DNA of 54,016 nt from Pseudomonadota bacterium (lineage in GTDB: Bacteria > Pseudomonadota > Alphaproteobacteria > Rhizobiales > Rhizobiaceae): positions 1-54,016 of the forward strand of contig JAEZXX010000120.1 of the NCBI GenBank assembly GCA_023419535.1, written 5' to 3'. Below the pieces are notes generated by a model, which worked only from the letters and a program-made list of their open reading frames with translations, searched no databases and was not told where the DNA came from. A program made the position numbers and the translations under genes. Position 1 is the first letter of the stretch; the number at the start of each line of letters is the position of its first letter. Of the stretch, positions 9,372-18,225 are shown piece after piece.

Positions 9372-9917
9372 ATGGAACCGAGGGAGTTTCTGGATATCGC
9401 TGTAAAGACCGCTCCTGCTGTCAAGAAAGCGATTGAAACGGGGGCACAGTGGGAGCTCTATTTCCATGTCGAGCTCGTTAACGCACTGCGCACCGCGACT
9501 GGGCGAATACCGAGTCGCGAGATGCCGTATGCCCCGTTCGTCGGCAGCAAAATGGGCAATGAGGCTTGCGACTTGGTCATTTAGGATGGCTCCCAATACA
9601 TATTCGTCGAATGTAAGGTTGAAAGCGCGCACAATCAGCTGAAATTCTCCAACCTGAGCGCCAAGAAGGTCACTGAACTGGAGGAAGGATGCAACAACGA
9701 CGTTTGGAAACTCGCACAACTCAAGACCGAGCAGTTCAAATTTGTCGGAGGCGACGGAACAAGCGCCGTGACGTCAGAACCTGCACGCATCTCCAAATGG
9801 ATTCTGATCGTCGCATGGTCGATCAAAGGAAAGGCGAAAGTCCTCTCCGCAAGCGCGCCGAATATATTCACGGATATCACGACCGACCTCGTTTTCTGGG
9901 TTGCGACCGTCGACTAG
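9372..9917 (+). pseudogene. PD-(D/E)XK nuclease-like gene interrupted by an amber codon
   Basis: From the ATG at 9372, with a strong GGGGGAGG site in front, the frame encodes 70 residues, hits TAG at 9582-9584, then stays open in the same register to a second TAG at 9915-9917. The two halves read as one protein of about 181 residues. Before the stop is WELYFHVELVNALR, a helix with a conserved-looking acidic residue, then GNEACDLVI. Immediately after the stop comes DGSQYIFVECKVES. Together these give the D...(E)xK core of a PD-(D/E)XK nuclease fold: Asp in ACDLVI, then Glu-Cys-Lys in FVECKVE. Base composition is clearly lower in G+C than the flanks (28 of 60 bases in 9601-9660). A single nonsense mutation in a recently acquired gene is the simplest reading; recoding is unlikely. 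Biological target unknown. Confidence 0.68.
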
Positions 9918-10050
9918 GGAATGGGTGAAGGGCTCCTCTTTGCAACATCGATGCTGATCTAGACCAACTGGCGAGCACGATCGGTTTCGGTGTCGCAACC
10001 ATGTCGCGTCAACTCAGCAGCGCCGCTTCGGTCGCCGCCGCTCCGACACA

Positions 10051-10260
10051 TCATCCCCCGCGCGGGAACAGGTGTCCGTAGGCGTCCATCGTCATCCGGA
10101 TCGGGCCTTGGCCCAAACCGTCGCTGAACGACATCCGGCGGTCGCCCGTGTCCCCGTCATAGCGCCGGTTCATGTATCAGAAGGCACAGACGTGCCGGAG
10201 GTCGTGAAAGCCGCCAATCTCGCGCGCGACCTCGTCGACGTGCTCTCCGGTTGGGTCCGG
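10051..10260 (-). pseudogene. Decayed tyrosine recombinase/integrase, C-terminal remnant
   Basis: On the minus strand one reading frame carries GGFHDLRHVCAF (HDLRH box at 10192-10206), then a TGA at 10177-10179, and 32 codons further GPIRMTMDAYGHLFPRGG ending at a TGA at 10051. HxLRH and MTMDxYGHLFP are the catalytic-arginine box and the nucleophile-tyrosine box of phage-type integrases. The distance between Arg and Tyr is about seven residues longer than in XerD, an in-frame stop lies between them, and the usual LGH box reads LGQ with a better match (VQRRFG) in another frame, so several small lesions have accumulated. No N-terminal domain is recognisable upstream. It sits about 0.7 kb from the 3' end of tRNA-His, a classical integration site. 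Confidence 0.7.
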
Positions 10261-10410
10261 AAGCAGGCCTTCGCGGCCGGACGGGACGCTGGCCGTTGTC
10301 GCCCCCTCGCTCCGAAGCCCTATATCAACCCGCCAATCGAGCCGGTCCCGAACGGGTTTGCGACGTTCGACAAGGACGGGGCAACGCCACCAGACATTGG
10401 ACAAACCAGA

Positions 10411-10638
10411 ATGAACGCCTTCTCCAGGCTCCTCACGGTCGCCGCGTTCGCCACCGTGCTCACCGCCTGTTCGTCAGCCCCCACAGTCAGCCCTTCGGCT
10501 CCCGATTGGGAGCACGATGCCTCATGGGTGGACGCGCGCGACATCCCACCGGGAGCCGGCCGTGGCGCCCTCGGCATCGGAATTTCGCCGTCAGCGCCGC
10601 GTTCCGCGCAGGACGCCTCGACGCTCCGACTGCGATGA
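10411..10638 (+). CDS. Putative small lipoprotein
   Basis: A 75-residue frame that begins with a convincing lipoprotein signal: MNAFSRLLTVAAFATVLTAC, with the lipobox LTAC at residues 17-20, followed by SSAPTVSPSAP. The remaining 45 residues are low-complexity and unlike any family I recognise, and no good ribosome-binding site precedes the ATG. The longer frame upstream overlaps the recombinase remnant antisense and is not used. It may be an entericidin-like small lipoprotein, or the start of a gene whose 3' part has decayed in this island remnant. Confidence 0.45.
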   Translation: MNAFSRLLTVAAFATVLTACSSAPTVSPSAPDWEHDASWVDARDIPPGAGRGALGIGISPSAPRSAQDASTLRLR

Positions 10639-10965
10639 TCCGCCGTGCCTGATCGAGCGGGACCCGTCGGATCGGCGGGCGTCGCTCATCCCCGAGCGCC
10701 CCGCCGGCCGGCCGCCGAACGTCGCCGGCGCGGCCGGCTCTTCCAGACCCCGGTCCCTCGCCGACCGGTTCGATCGAGGTTCGAGCGCGGGGCCTTCCGT
10801 CGTTTCGAGGTCTCGCCATGGCACGCACATGTCGCGCGGAACGGCGGAGGCCCGACGCGAACCCCGCACATCGGCGGGAATGGAACGCCACGAGGATGCG
10901 TCATGAGAGGCGCCTGAGGATCGATCCCGGTCGATCCGACATGCTGTCACACTCAAGGGAAGGAA
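10639..10965. other. Gene-free stretch before tRNA-His
   Basis: Open frames exist on both strands but all look like GC-rich noise: arginine-rich, overlapping, without ribosome sites or motifs. No repeat of the tRNA-His 3' end was noticed here. I see nothing functional. Confidence 0.5.
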
Positions 10966-11042
<77 letters not shown>

Positions 11043-11303
11043 ACGCTTCGACGGCGGGACGAGCCCGCCGCGATCGGTGACGAAATACGGCTTTTGGAGC
11101 CGCCGCGCAACCCGCTCCGGGGCCTCCAGGCCGGATTCAGTCCGAAGCCGCGGCGCGATTCCGACGCTCGGCCTGAAGCAGCGTCGGACCGGCGGGACAC
11201 CCAAGCCTCGCGCCTCTCGACGTTCGCCCGGTTCCGCGAGAGGAGACCCGGCCGCCGCTCGGCGCCCGGGAACTTGCATCGCGGGGTCCGACGCCGAAGC
11301 GCC

Positions 11304-11322
11304 GGCCGCGGCGGTCGCGGCC
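11304..11322 (-). terminator. Possible hairpin terminator after the phasin gene
   Basis: GGCCGC (11304-11309) and GCGGCC (11317-11322) flank a 7-base loop directly behind the phasin stop on the minus strand. The rest of 11043-11303, between this hairpin and tRNA-His, holds no recognisable gene. No T-tract, so weak support. Confidence 0.3.
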
Positions 11323-11323
11323 G

Positions 11324-11872
11324 TCAGTTCTGCTTCATGCGCTCGGCCGCCTCGCGGCCGGGGCGCAGAAGCTCCTGCCCGATCTCCTGCGAGATCGCCT
11401 GCATCTCGCGCGCCTGGTCGGCGGCCACTTCCATCTGCCGGCGCACGAAGCCCGTCTGCAGCTCGATCAGCTCGGAGACCGACTTGGCCGAGGCCAGTTT
11501 CTCCAGATGCTCGAATCCCATCTCGGCGTTGGTGCGCATCGCCTCCAGCGCCTTGCGGGACAGATTCAGCGAGCCGTTGTGCGCGTTCTCGACCGTGCTC
11601 TCGATGGTGCGGGTCGCCTCGTCGGCGGCGGTCTTCAGGCGGCGATAGGCCTCCTGCGACTGCTCGCGCGAGCGCTCGGTCATGCCGCGGAGCGTCTCCT
11701 GCATCTTCTGCGGGTCCATGCCCATGGCCGACTGCGCGCGACCGATGGCGTCCGGATCCATTGCCTGCCGGAACGCGTCCTGCGTGCGCTCCATCGTCTC
11801 CTTCGCGGCGTCCTGCATCTGGTCGGCTGCATTCTGCATGTCGTCGGCGGCATTCTGCTTCGGATCGGCCAT
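11324..11872 (-). CDS. Phasin family protein
   Basis: A 182-residue, almost wholly helical and alanine/glutamine-rich protein. Its middle and C-terminal part (AEMGFEHLEKLASAKSVSEL then IELQTGFVRRQMEVAADQAREM and an ending GREAAERMKQN) is the typical phasin_2 pattern of amphipathic helices coating polyhydroxyalkanoate granules. Start at 11872 is set by an AGGAG site upstream and by the short polar N-terminus MADPKQNAADDMQNAADQ; the frame is open further upstream without meaning. Phasins of this type are abundant granule or stress proteins in Hyphomicrobiales. No PHA synthase or depolymerase gene lies nearby, so a general granule-surface or membrane-associated role is the most that can be said. 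Confidence 0.85.
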   Translation of the reverse strand: MADPKQNAADDMQNAADQMQDAAKETMERTQDAFRQAMDPDAIGRAQSAMGMDPQKMQETLRGMTERSREQSQEAYRRLKTAADEATRTIESTVENAHNGSLNLSRKALEAMRTNAEMGFEHLEKLASAKSVSELIELQTGFVRRQMEVAADQAREMQAISQEIGQELLRPGREAAERMKQN

Positions 11873-12104
11873 CCTGATCTGTCTCCTGAGTGGTGAACGC
11901 CTTGGAAGAACGGGGAAGGGCCCGGATGGTTTCCCGGGCAAGCACCCGTCCTGCGGTGGAAATTAACCCTTCTCCGCCTTTGCGTCGCCCCTCCGATTCC
12001 TCATTCTGGATTTGTTCACCGCGTCGGCCTATTAAGACTTCGTCAACGATCGCCCCGGTTCCCTGCCCGAGACCCATACCTTGCCCTCTTCGAACGCAGA
12101 CATC

Positions 12105-14927
12105 ATGGCGCTTGCGGAGGTGCGGACGGCCAACGAATCCGGTCGCGCCGTGGTGGTCCTCGCAGCCGATCTGACGAGCCTGCGCTTCGCCAACATGCCC
12201 GCGCGGCGGCTCTTCGACGTCGCGGAGGCGTCCGGCACCGAGCTTCCCGCCGCCCTGCGACGGCTGGGCGCCATCGCCCCGGTCCTGCAGGAGGACGGCG
12301 AGGCGATGATGAGGGTGAAGTCCCAGGCCGAGGGGCTGGAGGTCTGGGTCACCGCCCATCTTCTGGCGGCGCGCGACGCCGACGGCGCCGACATCGCGAT
12401 CCTCACGGCGCCGGTTCCGGGCGCCCGGCGCGAAGGCCGCGCGGAACTAGCCGAGCGCCTGCGCCAGGAATCGGGATCGAAGGGCGCCGCGATCTTCGGC
12501 GTCGACGCGCCGGTCCTTCCGGGCCCCGATTTCGAGGAGGGATCGGCCGAGACGAAGCGCGCGGTCCGCGCGGCCGCCTCGCTCGTCCAGAGCGACGACG
12601 ACCGGGCCGCCGACGGCGGATGCGCGCTTTGGCAGGTCGCCTCGGACCTCGTTCTCGTCGAACGGGTCGAACAGCCCGCGCCCCATGCATCTTCGGCGTC
12701 CGAGGGCAACGACATCGCGGCGCTGATCGAGCGCCTGCGGGGGCGCGGCGCGGCCCAGTTCGCCGCCGCGCCCGCACCCGACCCCCCGGTGCCCGTCGCT
12801 CCCATAGAAGCGATGCCCGCGGAGGTCCCGCCGCCGATGTTCGGGGGCGAGCCGGTGCGCTTCGTTTGGCAGACCGACGAGGAAGGACGCTTCCGGCAGC
12901 TCTCGCCGGAGTTCGCCGAGGTGGTCGGCCCCGCCGCCGCCGATGTCTGCGGCCTCGCCTTCGCCGACGTCGCCGAGGCCTTCGGGTTCGACGAGGAGGG
13001 CGAGATCGCCGCACTCCTGGAGCGGCGCGACACCTTCGCCGGCCGCACCGTCTTCTGGCCCGTCGAGGGCACCGACCGCCGGGTCTCGGTCGATCTCGCC
13101 GCGCTGCCCACCTACGGCCGCGACCGGGTCTTCGAAGGATTCCGCGGCTTCGGCATCGTGCGCCCGGCCGAGCATGTGGAGGACCCGCTCGCCACGGGCC
13201 GCGCGCTCGGCCGCCGGGCCGAGCCTGCGAACGCGCCGTCCGAGCGCGCGGCCGCCACGGACGCGATCGCGGCCTTCGGCCAGCGGCCGGAGCGCTCCGG
13301 GCCTGCGGAGGCGGACGGCGGGGTCGTCGTGCCCCTGCGGGAGCGACGGCGCGACGCCAATCTCTCCGATGCCGAAGCCGACGCCTTCAAGGCGATCGGC
13401 GTCGAGCTCGCCCCGGCTGCGCCCGCGCCGGAGCCGACCGACGCCGCGCGGGCCGGCTTCGACCGCGATCTCGAAGCGCTGCTCTCCACCCTGCCCTCCG
13501 GCCTTCTGATCGAGACCAAGGGGCGGCTCGTCTTCGCCAACGCCGCCTTCCTCGCGATGACCGGCTACGAGGATCTCGACGAGCTGGTCGAGGCCGGCGG
13601 TCTCGACGCGCTCTTCGACGACAGCGCGCGCCCTGGCGAGGGCGGCGAGACGGTGCGGCTGCGGCGGGCCGACGGCTCGCCCCTGGACGCCCGCGTCCAG
13701 ATCCAGCGCGTCGCGCTCGGCGGCCGCTCCTCCATCGCCTTCTCCCTGGCCGCGGCGCACGCGAACGAGAACGCGCCGGTGGCGGCCGAGGGCCGCGAGA
13801 TCGAACGGTTGAAGGGCGAGGTCGAGGAGCTTCGATCGGTCCTCGACACGGCCACCGACGGCATCGTCCTGACCGATCCGAACGGCCTCGTGCGCTCGAT
13901 GAACGGATCGGCGCAGTCGCTCCTCGGCGTCAAGGCGGACGCCTATGCCGGGCGCCGCTTCACCGACTTCCTCGCCCCCGCCAGCCGCGCCGCCGCGACC
14001 GGCTATCTGGACTCCCTGCGCGACGAGGGGCTGGCCGGCATCCTCAACGACGGGCGCGAGGTGACGGCGGAGGTCGCCGACCGCGGCACGATCCCGCTCT
14101 TCATCACCATCGGGCGCCTGTCGGGCGAGCGCGGCTGGTGCGTCCTGTTGCGCGACATCGCGAACTGGAAGGCGGCCGAAGAGGAGCTCGTCGCCGCCCG
14201 CAAGCAGGCCGAGGACGCGAGCCTGACCAAGAGCCGGTTCCTCGCCAACATCAGCCACGAGCTGCGCACGCCGCTGAACGCCATCATCGGTTTTGCGGAC
14301 GTGATGACGGCCGAGACCTACGGGCCGATCGGCCACGACCGCTACATGGAGTATCTGCGCGACATCAAGCGCTCGGGCCACCACGTGCTCGACCTCGTCA
14401 ACGACCTTCTCGACATCTCCAAGATCGAGGCCGGCAAGGTCGACCTCTCCTTCGAGGCGGTCTCGTTGAACGAGATCGTCGGGGAGATCGTCTCCCTGAT
14501 GCAGCCGCAGGCCAATCGCGAGCGGGTGCTGGTGCGCTCCACCCTGCCGGCGGCCGTGCCCCCCGTCGTCGCGGACCGGCGCACGCTGCGCCAGATCGCC
14601 CTGAACCTCATCTCCAACGCCATCCGCTTCACCCCGGCCGGCGGGCAGATCGTCGCGTCCACCGGTTACGGCGAGGACGGCAGCGTCACCCTGCGCTTCC
14701 GCGACAGCGGCATCGGGATGACGGAGACCGAGATCGGCATCGCGCTGACCCCGTTCGAGCAGGTGAATTCGGCGGCCAAGGAGCGCGGCGACGGCACCGG
14801 CCTCGGCCTGCCGCTCACCAAGGCCATGGTGGAGGCGAACAAGGCCCAGTTCCACATCGCCTCGACGCCCGGCGAGGGCACGATGATCGAGATCACCTTC
14901 CCGGCCCAGAGGGTGCTCGCGCACTGA
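12105..14927 (+). CDS. Multi-PAS sensor histidine kinase, PdhS/PleC-like
   Basis: A 940-residue soluble hybrid-free kinase; no transmembrane helix is visible. The order is a divergent N-terminal sensor region, a PAS-like domain around RFVWQTDEEGRFRQLSPEF, a low-complexity linker, a second PAS (LLIETKGRLVFANAAFLAM), a third PAS (TDGIVLTDPNGLVRSMNG), a HisKA domain with the phospho-accepting His in FLANISHELRTPLNAIIGF (about residue 718), and a HATPase_c domain with N box LNLISNAIRF, G1 RDSGIGMTE and G2 GDGTGLGLPL. This resembles the PdhS/DivJ/PleC kinases that act on DivK in alphaproteobacterial cell-cycle control, but I infer the relation from kinase-core wording only. The ATG at 12105 and a TTG at 12081 are both possible starts; neither has a strong ribosome site. 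Confidence 0.85.
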   Translation: MALAEVRTANESGRAVVVLAADLTSLRFANMPARRLFDVAEASGTELPAALRRLGAIAPVLQEDGEAMMRVKSQAEGLEVWVTAHLLAARDADGADIAILTAPVPGARREGRAELAERLRQESGSKGAAIFGVDAPVLPGPDFEEGSAETKRAVRAAASLVQSDDDRAADGGCALWQVASDLVLVERVEQPAPHASSASEGNDIAALIERLRGRGAAQFAAAPAPDPPVPVAPIEAMPAEVPPPMFGGEPVRFVWQTDEEGRFRQLSPEFAEVVGPAAADVCGLAFADVAEAFGFDEEGEIAALLERRDTFAGRTVFWPVEGTDRRVSVDLAALPTYGRDRVFEGFRGFGIVRPAEHVEDPLATGRALGRRAEPANAPSERAAATDAIAAFGQRPERSGPAEADGGVVVPLRERRRDANLSDAEADAFKAIGVELAPAAPAPEPTDAARAGFDRDLEALLSTLPSGLLIETKGRLVFANAAFLAMTGYEDLDELVEAGGLDALFDDSARPGEGGETVRLRRADGSPLDARVQIQRVALGGRSSIAFSLAAAHANENAPVAAEGREIERLKGEVEELRSVLDTATDGIVLTDPNGLVRSMNGSAQSLLGVKADAYAGRRFTDFLAPASRAAATGYLDSLRDEGLAGILNDGREVTAEVADRGTIPLFITIGRLSGERGWCVLLRDIANWKAAEEELVAARKQAEDASLTKSRFLANISHELRTPLNAIIGFADVMTAETYGPIGHDRYMEYLRDIKRSGHHVLDLVNDLLDISKIEAGKVDLSFEAVSLNEIVGEIVSLMQPQANRERVLVRSTLPAAVPPVVADRRTLRQIALNLISNAIRFTPAGGQIVASTGYGEDGSVTLRFRDSGIGMTETEIGIALTPFEQVNSAAKERGDGTGLGLPLTKAMVEANKAQFHIASTPGEGTMIEITFPAQRVLAH

Positions 14928-15227
14928 ACGTCCGCCGGGCCGCGGAGCGCGGCGTCCTCGGCGCCGGGCGGCGCTTTCCGGCCCTCAAGCCCGAGCTGGA
15001 GCGGAGTGTCGGCGCCCTTCGCCTTGATGGCGCCATTGCGATGCGCCATTCCCCTGGGGCCCCCGGCCTGACAGACTGAGCAAAGGGGGGTGCGGCCTCG
15101 GACGGCGTCGCCGTCCTGCATTGCCATGCGGTGCCCATCCGCCGGTCGCCGGCGCCGTGACGAACCGGAACGACGAGGAACAGCCCGTTTGCCGAGCCGT
15201 ATCGACGCCCCAGCCGAGCCAGCGCGC
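14928..15227. other. Gene-free stretch between kinase and AsmA-like gene
   Basis: No supported gene. The frame of the AsmA-like gene is open from 15090, but lacks motifs before the membrane anchor. A GAGGAA site at 15175-15180 precedes a TTG at 15189, an alternative start for that gene. The CCCCTGGGG palindrome near 15052 is too small to call a terminator. Confidence 0.45.
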
Positions 15228-17072
15228 ATGCCGCGATCCCGCGGACGCCGCCGAACCTGGCTCGCGCTCGGCGCATTCGCCGGCGTGGGCGCCCTGTGGC
15301 TCGCAGGGACCTCCACGCTGTCGCTCGGTGCCAACGCGGCGCGTGCCGAGATCGAGGCGCGGCTCGGCGAACTGACCGGCCAGCCCGTCCTCGTGGAGGG
15401 CCGCACCGAGTTCAGCTTCCTGCCCCGCCCGCGTCTTTCGCTGTACGACCTGCGCGTGGGCGGCGCCGAGCCCGGCCATGTGCTCTCGATCGATCAGCTC
15501 CACGCCGAACTCGACCTGTCGGACGCCCTGTTCGGACAGGCCGACATCGCCCGTCTCGTCCTCGTGCGCCCGGAGGTCTCCTCGCTGGAGCCCGGTGCGG
15601 CGGTCCCCGGCCGCCGACCCTCCTCCGCGGCGCCTGCCGCCTCGTCCGCCATGCCCGCCGCAGGCGGGCCGCGCGCCTATGACGAGGCGCTCGCCTACGG
15701 GCGCGCGATCCTGGAGCGTTTCGACGGCGTGCGGAACATCGAGCTGCGCGAGGGCGCCTTTCGGGGCCAGTCGCCGGCGGCGGATCTCACCAGCGTCAAT
15801 CTGAGGATGAACTGGCCCTCCCGCGAGGCGCCGGCGGAGCTGTCGGGGTCCTTCGTCTGGAACGGCCAGCCGGCACAGGTGGAGACGCGGCTCGGCCGGC
15901 CGGAGAGGTTCCTGGCGGGCGAGCTCGGCCCTCTGCGGTTCACCCTCGCCTCCCCCGCGTTGGAGATCGGGTTCGAGGGCGAGGGCGCGGCCGGCGAGAC
16001 GCTCGCCTTCGACGGGGCCCTACGCATCGCCACGCCCTCGCTCGCCCGGGCTGCGCGCTGGATGGGCACGGCGTCCAACGCACCCGATTTCGGGCAGATG
16101 TCGCTGGAGACGCGTCTCGTCCACCGGCCGGGCCAGAAGACCGCGCTCGACCCGGTGCGGATCGCGCTCGGCCGGGAGGCCGGGCACGGAGCGATCGAGG
16201 CGGTGTTCCGCGACGGGCGGCCGAGCTTCTCGGGCACGCTCGCCTTTCCCGCGCTCGACCTCGACCGCTTCGCGGCCGGTATCGCGCCTCTGCCCCGCCA
16301 CGCGCTCGATTATCAGCGCCCGATGACGGTCTCCTTCATCGAGGATTTCGACCTCGATCTGCGCGTATCGGCGGACGATGCGGGCCTGGGAACGATGCCG
16401 CTCAGGCGCCTCGCCGCCTCGCTGATGGTGTCCGGCGCGCGCGCCACGCTCGACATCGGCGATTCGGAGCTCTTCGGCGGGCGCGCCCAGGGGCGGTTCT
16501 TCCTCGATCTTTCGGGCGGGCGACCGACGGCCGGCGGCCGCGTCGCTCTCACCGGCGTCGAGGCCGGGGACCTGGCGGCGATCGTCGGGTTGAACGCGGT
16601 CGGGCTGACGGGCCGCGCCAGCCTCGACGCCCGCTTCGAGGTGCCGGCCACGAACTGGGCCGAGATCCTTCGCGACAATTCCTCCAGCGCGCAGCTGACG
16701 CTGTCCCAGGGAAGCGTCTCGGGCCTGTCGGCCGACCTGTTCGCCGCACCCGGCGAGCGGCCGCTGTCCATCTCGCCGGCGGGCGCGGCGGTCCCGTTCC
16801 GCTCTCTGGAGGCGAGCTTCGGAACGCGCGGCCCCTATGCCACGCTCGACGCCTTCGCCATGGCGGCCGAGGCCGGGCGGTTCGAGGCCGGCGGCTTCCT
16901 CTCCTTCCTCGACGACCGCGTCTTCGTCGAAGGGCTGTTCCGCCCGGCCGGAGAATCTGGCGCCGGAAACGATCTCTTCACCACATCGCAACCGGTTCCC
17001 TTCAGGATGCACGGAGAATGGCCGACGCCCACCCTTTCGGTGGCGACCCGGCGAGACAGCCAGCCGATCTAG
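15228..17072 (+). CDS. AsmA family protein
   Basis: A 614-residue protein with one N-terminal membrane anchor (TWLALGAFAGVGALWLAG) and a long periplasmic part. AsmA-type wording is clear: IEARLGELTGQPVLVEGRTE, then FSFLPRPRLSLYDLRVGG near the N-terminus, and toward the C-terminus repeated beta segments, including a GRASLDARFEVPA block and SSAQLTLSQGSVSG. AsmA/TamB-like proteins form repeating beta-groove bridges involved in phospholipid and outer-membrane assembly. The ATG at 15228 is used; a TTG at 15189 with a better-spaced GAGGAA site would add 13 residues. The next gene starts 39 bases later on the same strand with its own ribosome site, so they likely form a unit. Confidence 0.85.
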   Translation: MPRSRGRRRTWLALGAFAGVGALWLAGTSTLSLGANAARAEIEARLGELTGQPVLVEGRTEFSFLPRPRLSLYDLRVGGAEPGHVLSIDQLHAELDLSDALFGQADIARLVLVRPEVSSLEPGAAVPGRRPSSAAPAASSAMPAAGGPRAYDEALAYGRAILERFDGVRNIELREGAFRGQSPAADLTSVNLRMNWPSREAPAELSGSFVWNGQPAQVETRLGRPERFLAGELGPLRFTLASPALEIGFEGEGAAGETLAFDGALRIATPSLARAARWMGTASNAPDFGQMSLETRLVHRPGQKTALDPVRIALGREAGHGAIEAVFRDGRPSFSGTLAFPALDLDRFAAGIAPLPRHALDYQRPMTVSFIEDFDLDLRVSADDAGLGTMPLRRLAASLMVSGARATLDIGDSELFGGRAQGRFFLDLSGGRPTAGGRVALTGVEAGDLAAIVGLNAVGLTGRASLDARFEVPATNWAEILRDNSSSAQLTLSQGSVSGLSADLFAAPGERPLSISPAGAAVPFRSLEASFGTRGPYATLDAFAMAAEAGRFEAGGFLSFLDDRVFVEGLFRPAGESGAGNDLFTTSQPVPFRMHGEWPTPTLSVATRRDSQPI

Positions 17073-17111
17073 GAAGCCGACCCCCGCGCGCTTCCGGAAG
17101 GAGCCGCGCCC

Positions 17112-18218
17112 GTGACACAGCGCCCGAACATCCGTCCCCTCCCGCTTCTCGGCCTGGCCGTCCTCATCGGCCTCGCGGGCCCGGCGCTGGCGCAGGAGCC
17201 GGCTGCGGGCGCGGGCGTCGAAAGCTGCGCGGCGGACTACCATTCCCGCCTGAGCGAGATCGCGGGCCGCGAGCTCGTCGCCTACCGCGAGGCGGGAACC
17301 GCGATCGGCGCGGTGGATCCGACCCTCCCCGGCCGTCCGATCTTCGCCGCGCCACGCCGCCCGGATCTGTCGCCCGAGGCGAGCCGCGCGGTCGAGGCCG
17401 GCCAGCGCCTCGTGCGGGCGCAGGGCCGCACGAGCTTTGCGCGCGACGCCAACACGCGATGGATCGCCGAGCGCATCCGCGAGGATCTGACGGACTATCT
17501 GCGCCAGAAGCCGAGCCCGTTCCTCTGCGCCGGCATGGCGCCCTATGTCTCGACGCTGAAGGACTACGCGGCGCAGGGTTCGCCCGACCCGGCGCGCGTG
17601 AACGAGGATCTCGCCGCCCAGCGCATCCTCGCCTCTGCCAGTCTGGACGCCGCCTTCCGGGCGATGCGCACGCCGCCTCTGCCCCGCTTCGCACCGGCCG
17701 ACCGCCCGACCGGGCCGGCCGAGGGCCTGCGCCTCGCCCTCGACGCCAGCTTCCGCGAGCCGAAGGCCGAGCCGTCTCCGACGCGCTTCGCCGATCGCGG
17801 CGTGCGCTCGCAGATCTCCTCCAGCCAGACGGACCCCGACCTGCCGCCGCTCGATCCCGCCGCCGTGCGAGCTCTCGAGGGCGATGCGGACGTGATGCGC
17901 GCGCTGACCGCGCTTCTCGGCACGGCCGCGCGCGGCGGCTTTCTCGCCGAGGCCGGGCCGCTCCGCGGGCAGGCGCCCGAGGCGCGCCCCGTCCTCGCCC
18001 GGCTGGCTTCGATCTCCGCCCACATGAACCGGCCGGAGGGCCGGGTTGCCGATCCGATCGTGCGCACCTCGCTCGAGCGCGCGCTCTTCGATCTGGAGAT
18101 CCTCGACTATCTGCGCGCGGCCGAGAACGGCTCGGGCGATCCGCTGGTCTCGGCCATGTACGGCACGATGGGCGCGATCGAGACCGCGCACGCGCAAAGC
18201 TGCACCTGCACCGACTGA
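17112..18218 (+). CDS. Exported protein of unknown function
   Basis: A 368-residue protein starting at a GTG with GGAAGGAG 8 bases upstream. The first 27 residues form a clear Sec signal (LPLLGLAVLIGLAGPALAQ, cleavage after ALA). The mature protein is alanine- and arginine-rich, mostly helical, and shows no enzyme motif I recognise. It has cysteines near the N-terminus (VESCAADYH) and middle (SPFLCAGMAPYV), and a cysteine pair at the very end (SCTCTD), suggesting disulfides in the periplasm. It follows the AsmA-like gene closely and is convergent with the pot operon with 7 bases between stops. I cannot assign a function; an envelope role alongside the AsmA-like protein is conceivable. Confidence 0.75.
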   Translation: MTQRPNIRPLPLLGLAVLIGLAGPALAQEPAAGAGVESCAADYHSRLSEIAGRELVAYREAGTAIGAVDPTLPGRPIFAAPRRPDLSPEASRAVEAGQRLVRAQGRTSFARDANTRWIAERIREDLTDYLRQKPSPFLCAGMAPYVSTLKDYAAQGSPDPARVNEDLAAQRILASASLDAAFRAMRTPPLPRFAPADRPTGPAEGLRLALDASFREPKAEPSPTRFADRGVRSQISSSQTDPDLPPLDPAAVRALEGDADVMRALTALLGTAARGGFLAEAGPLRGQAPEARPVLARLASISAHMNRPEGRVADPIVRTSLERALFDLEILDYLRAAENGSGDPLVSAMYGTMGAIETAHAQSCTCTD

Positions 18219-18225
18219 CGGGCGA

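Noticed and set aside
9582..9584. TAG inside the nuclease-like gene as a recoded sense codon (pyrrolysine or readthrough)
   Set aside because: No pyrrolysine genes or recoding signal visible, and TAG ends other genes here (for example the thiolase and vapC). A nonsense mutation is simpler.
10639..10965. Several 70-140-codon frames on both strands
   Set aside because: Mutually overlapping, arginine-rich, without ribosome sites or motifs; treated as non-coding.
12447..14924. 825-codon frame antisense to the multi-PAS kinase
   Set aside because: Low-complexity shadow frame; the plus strand carries all kinase boxes in order.
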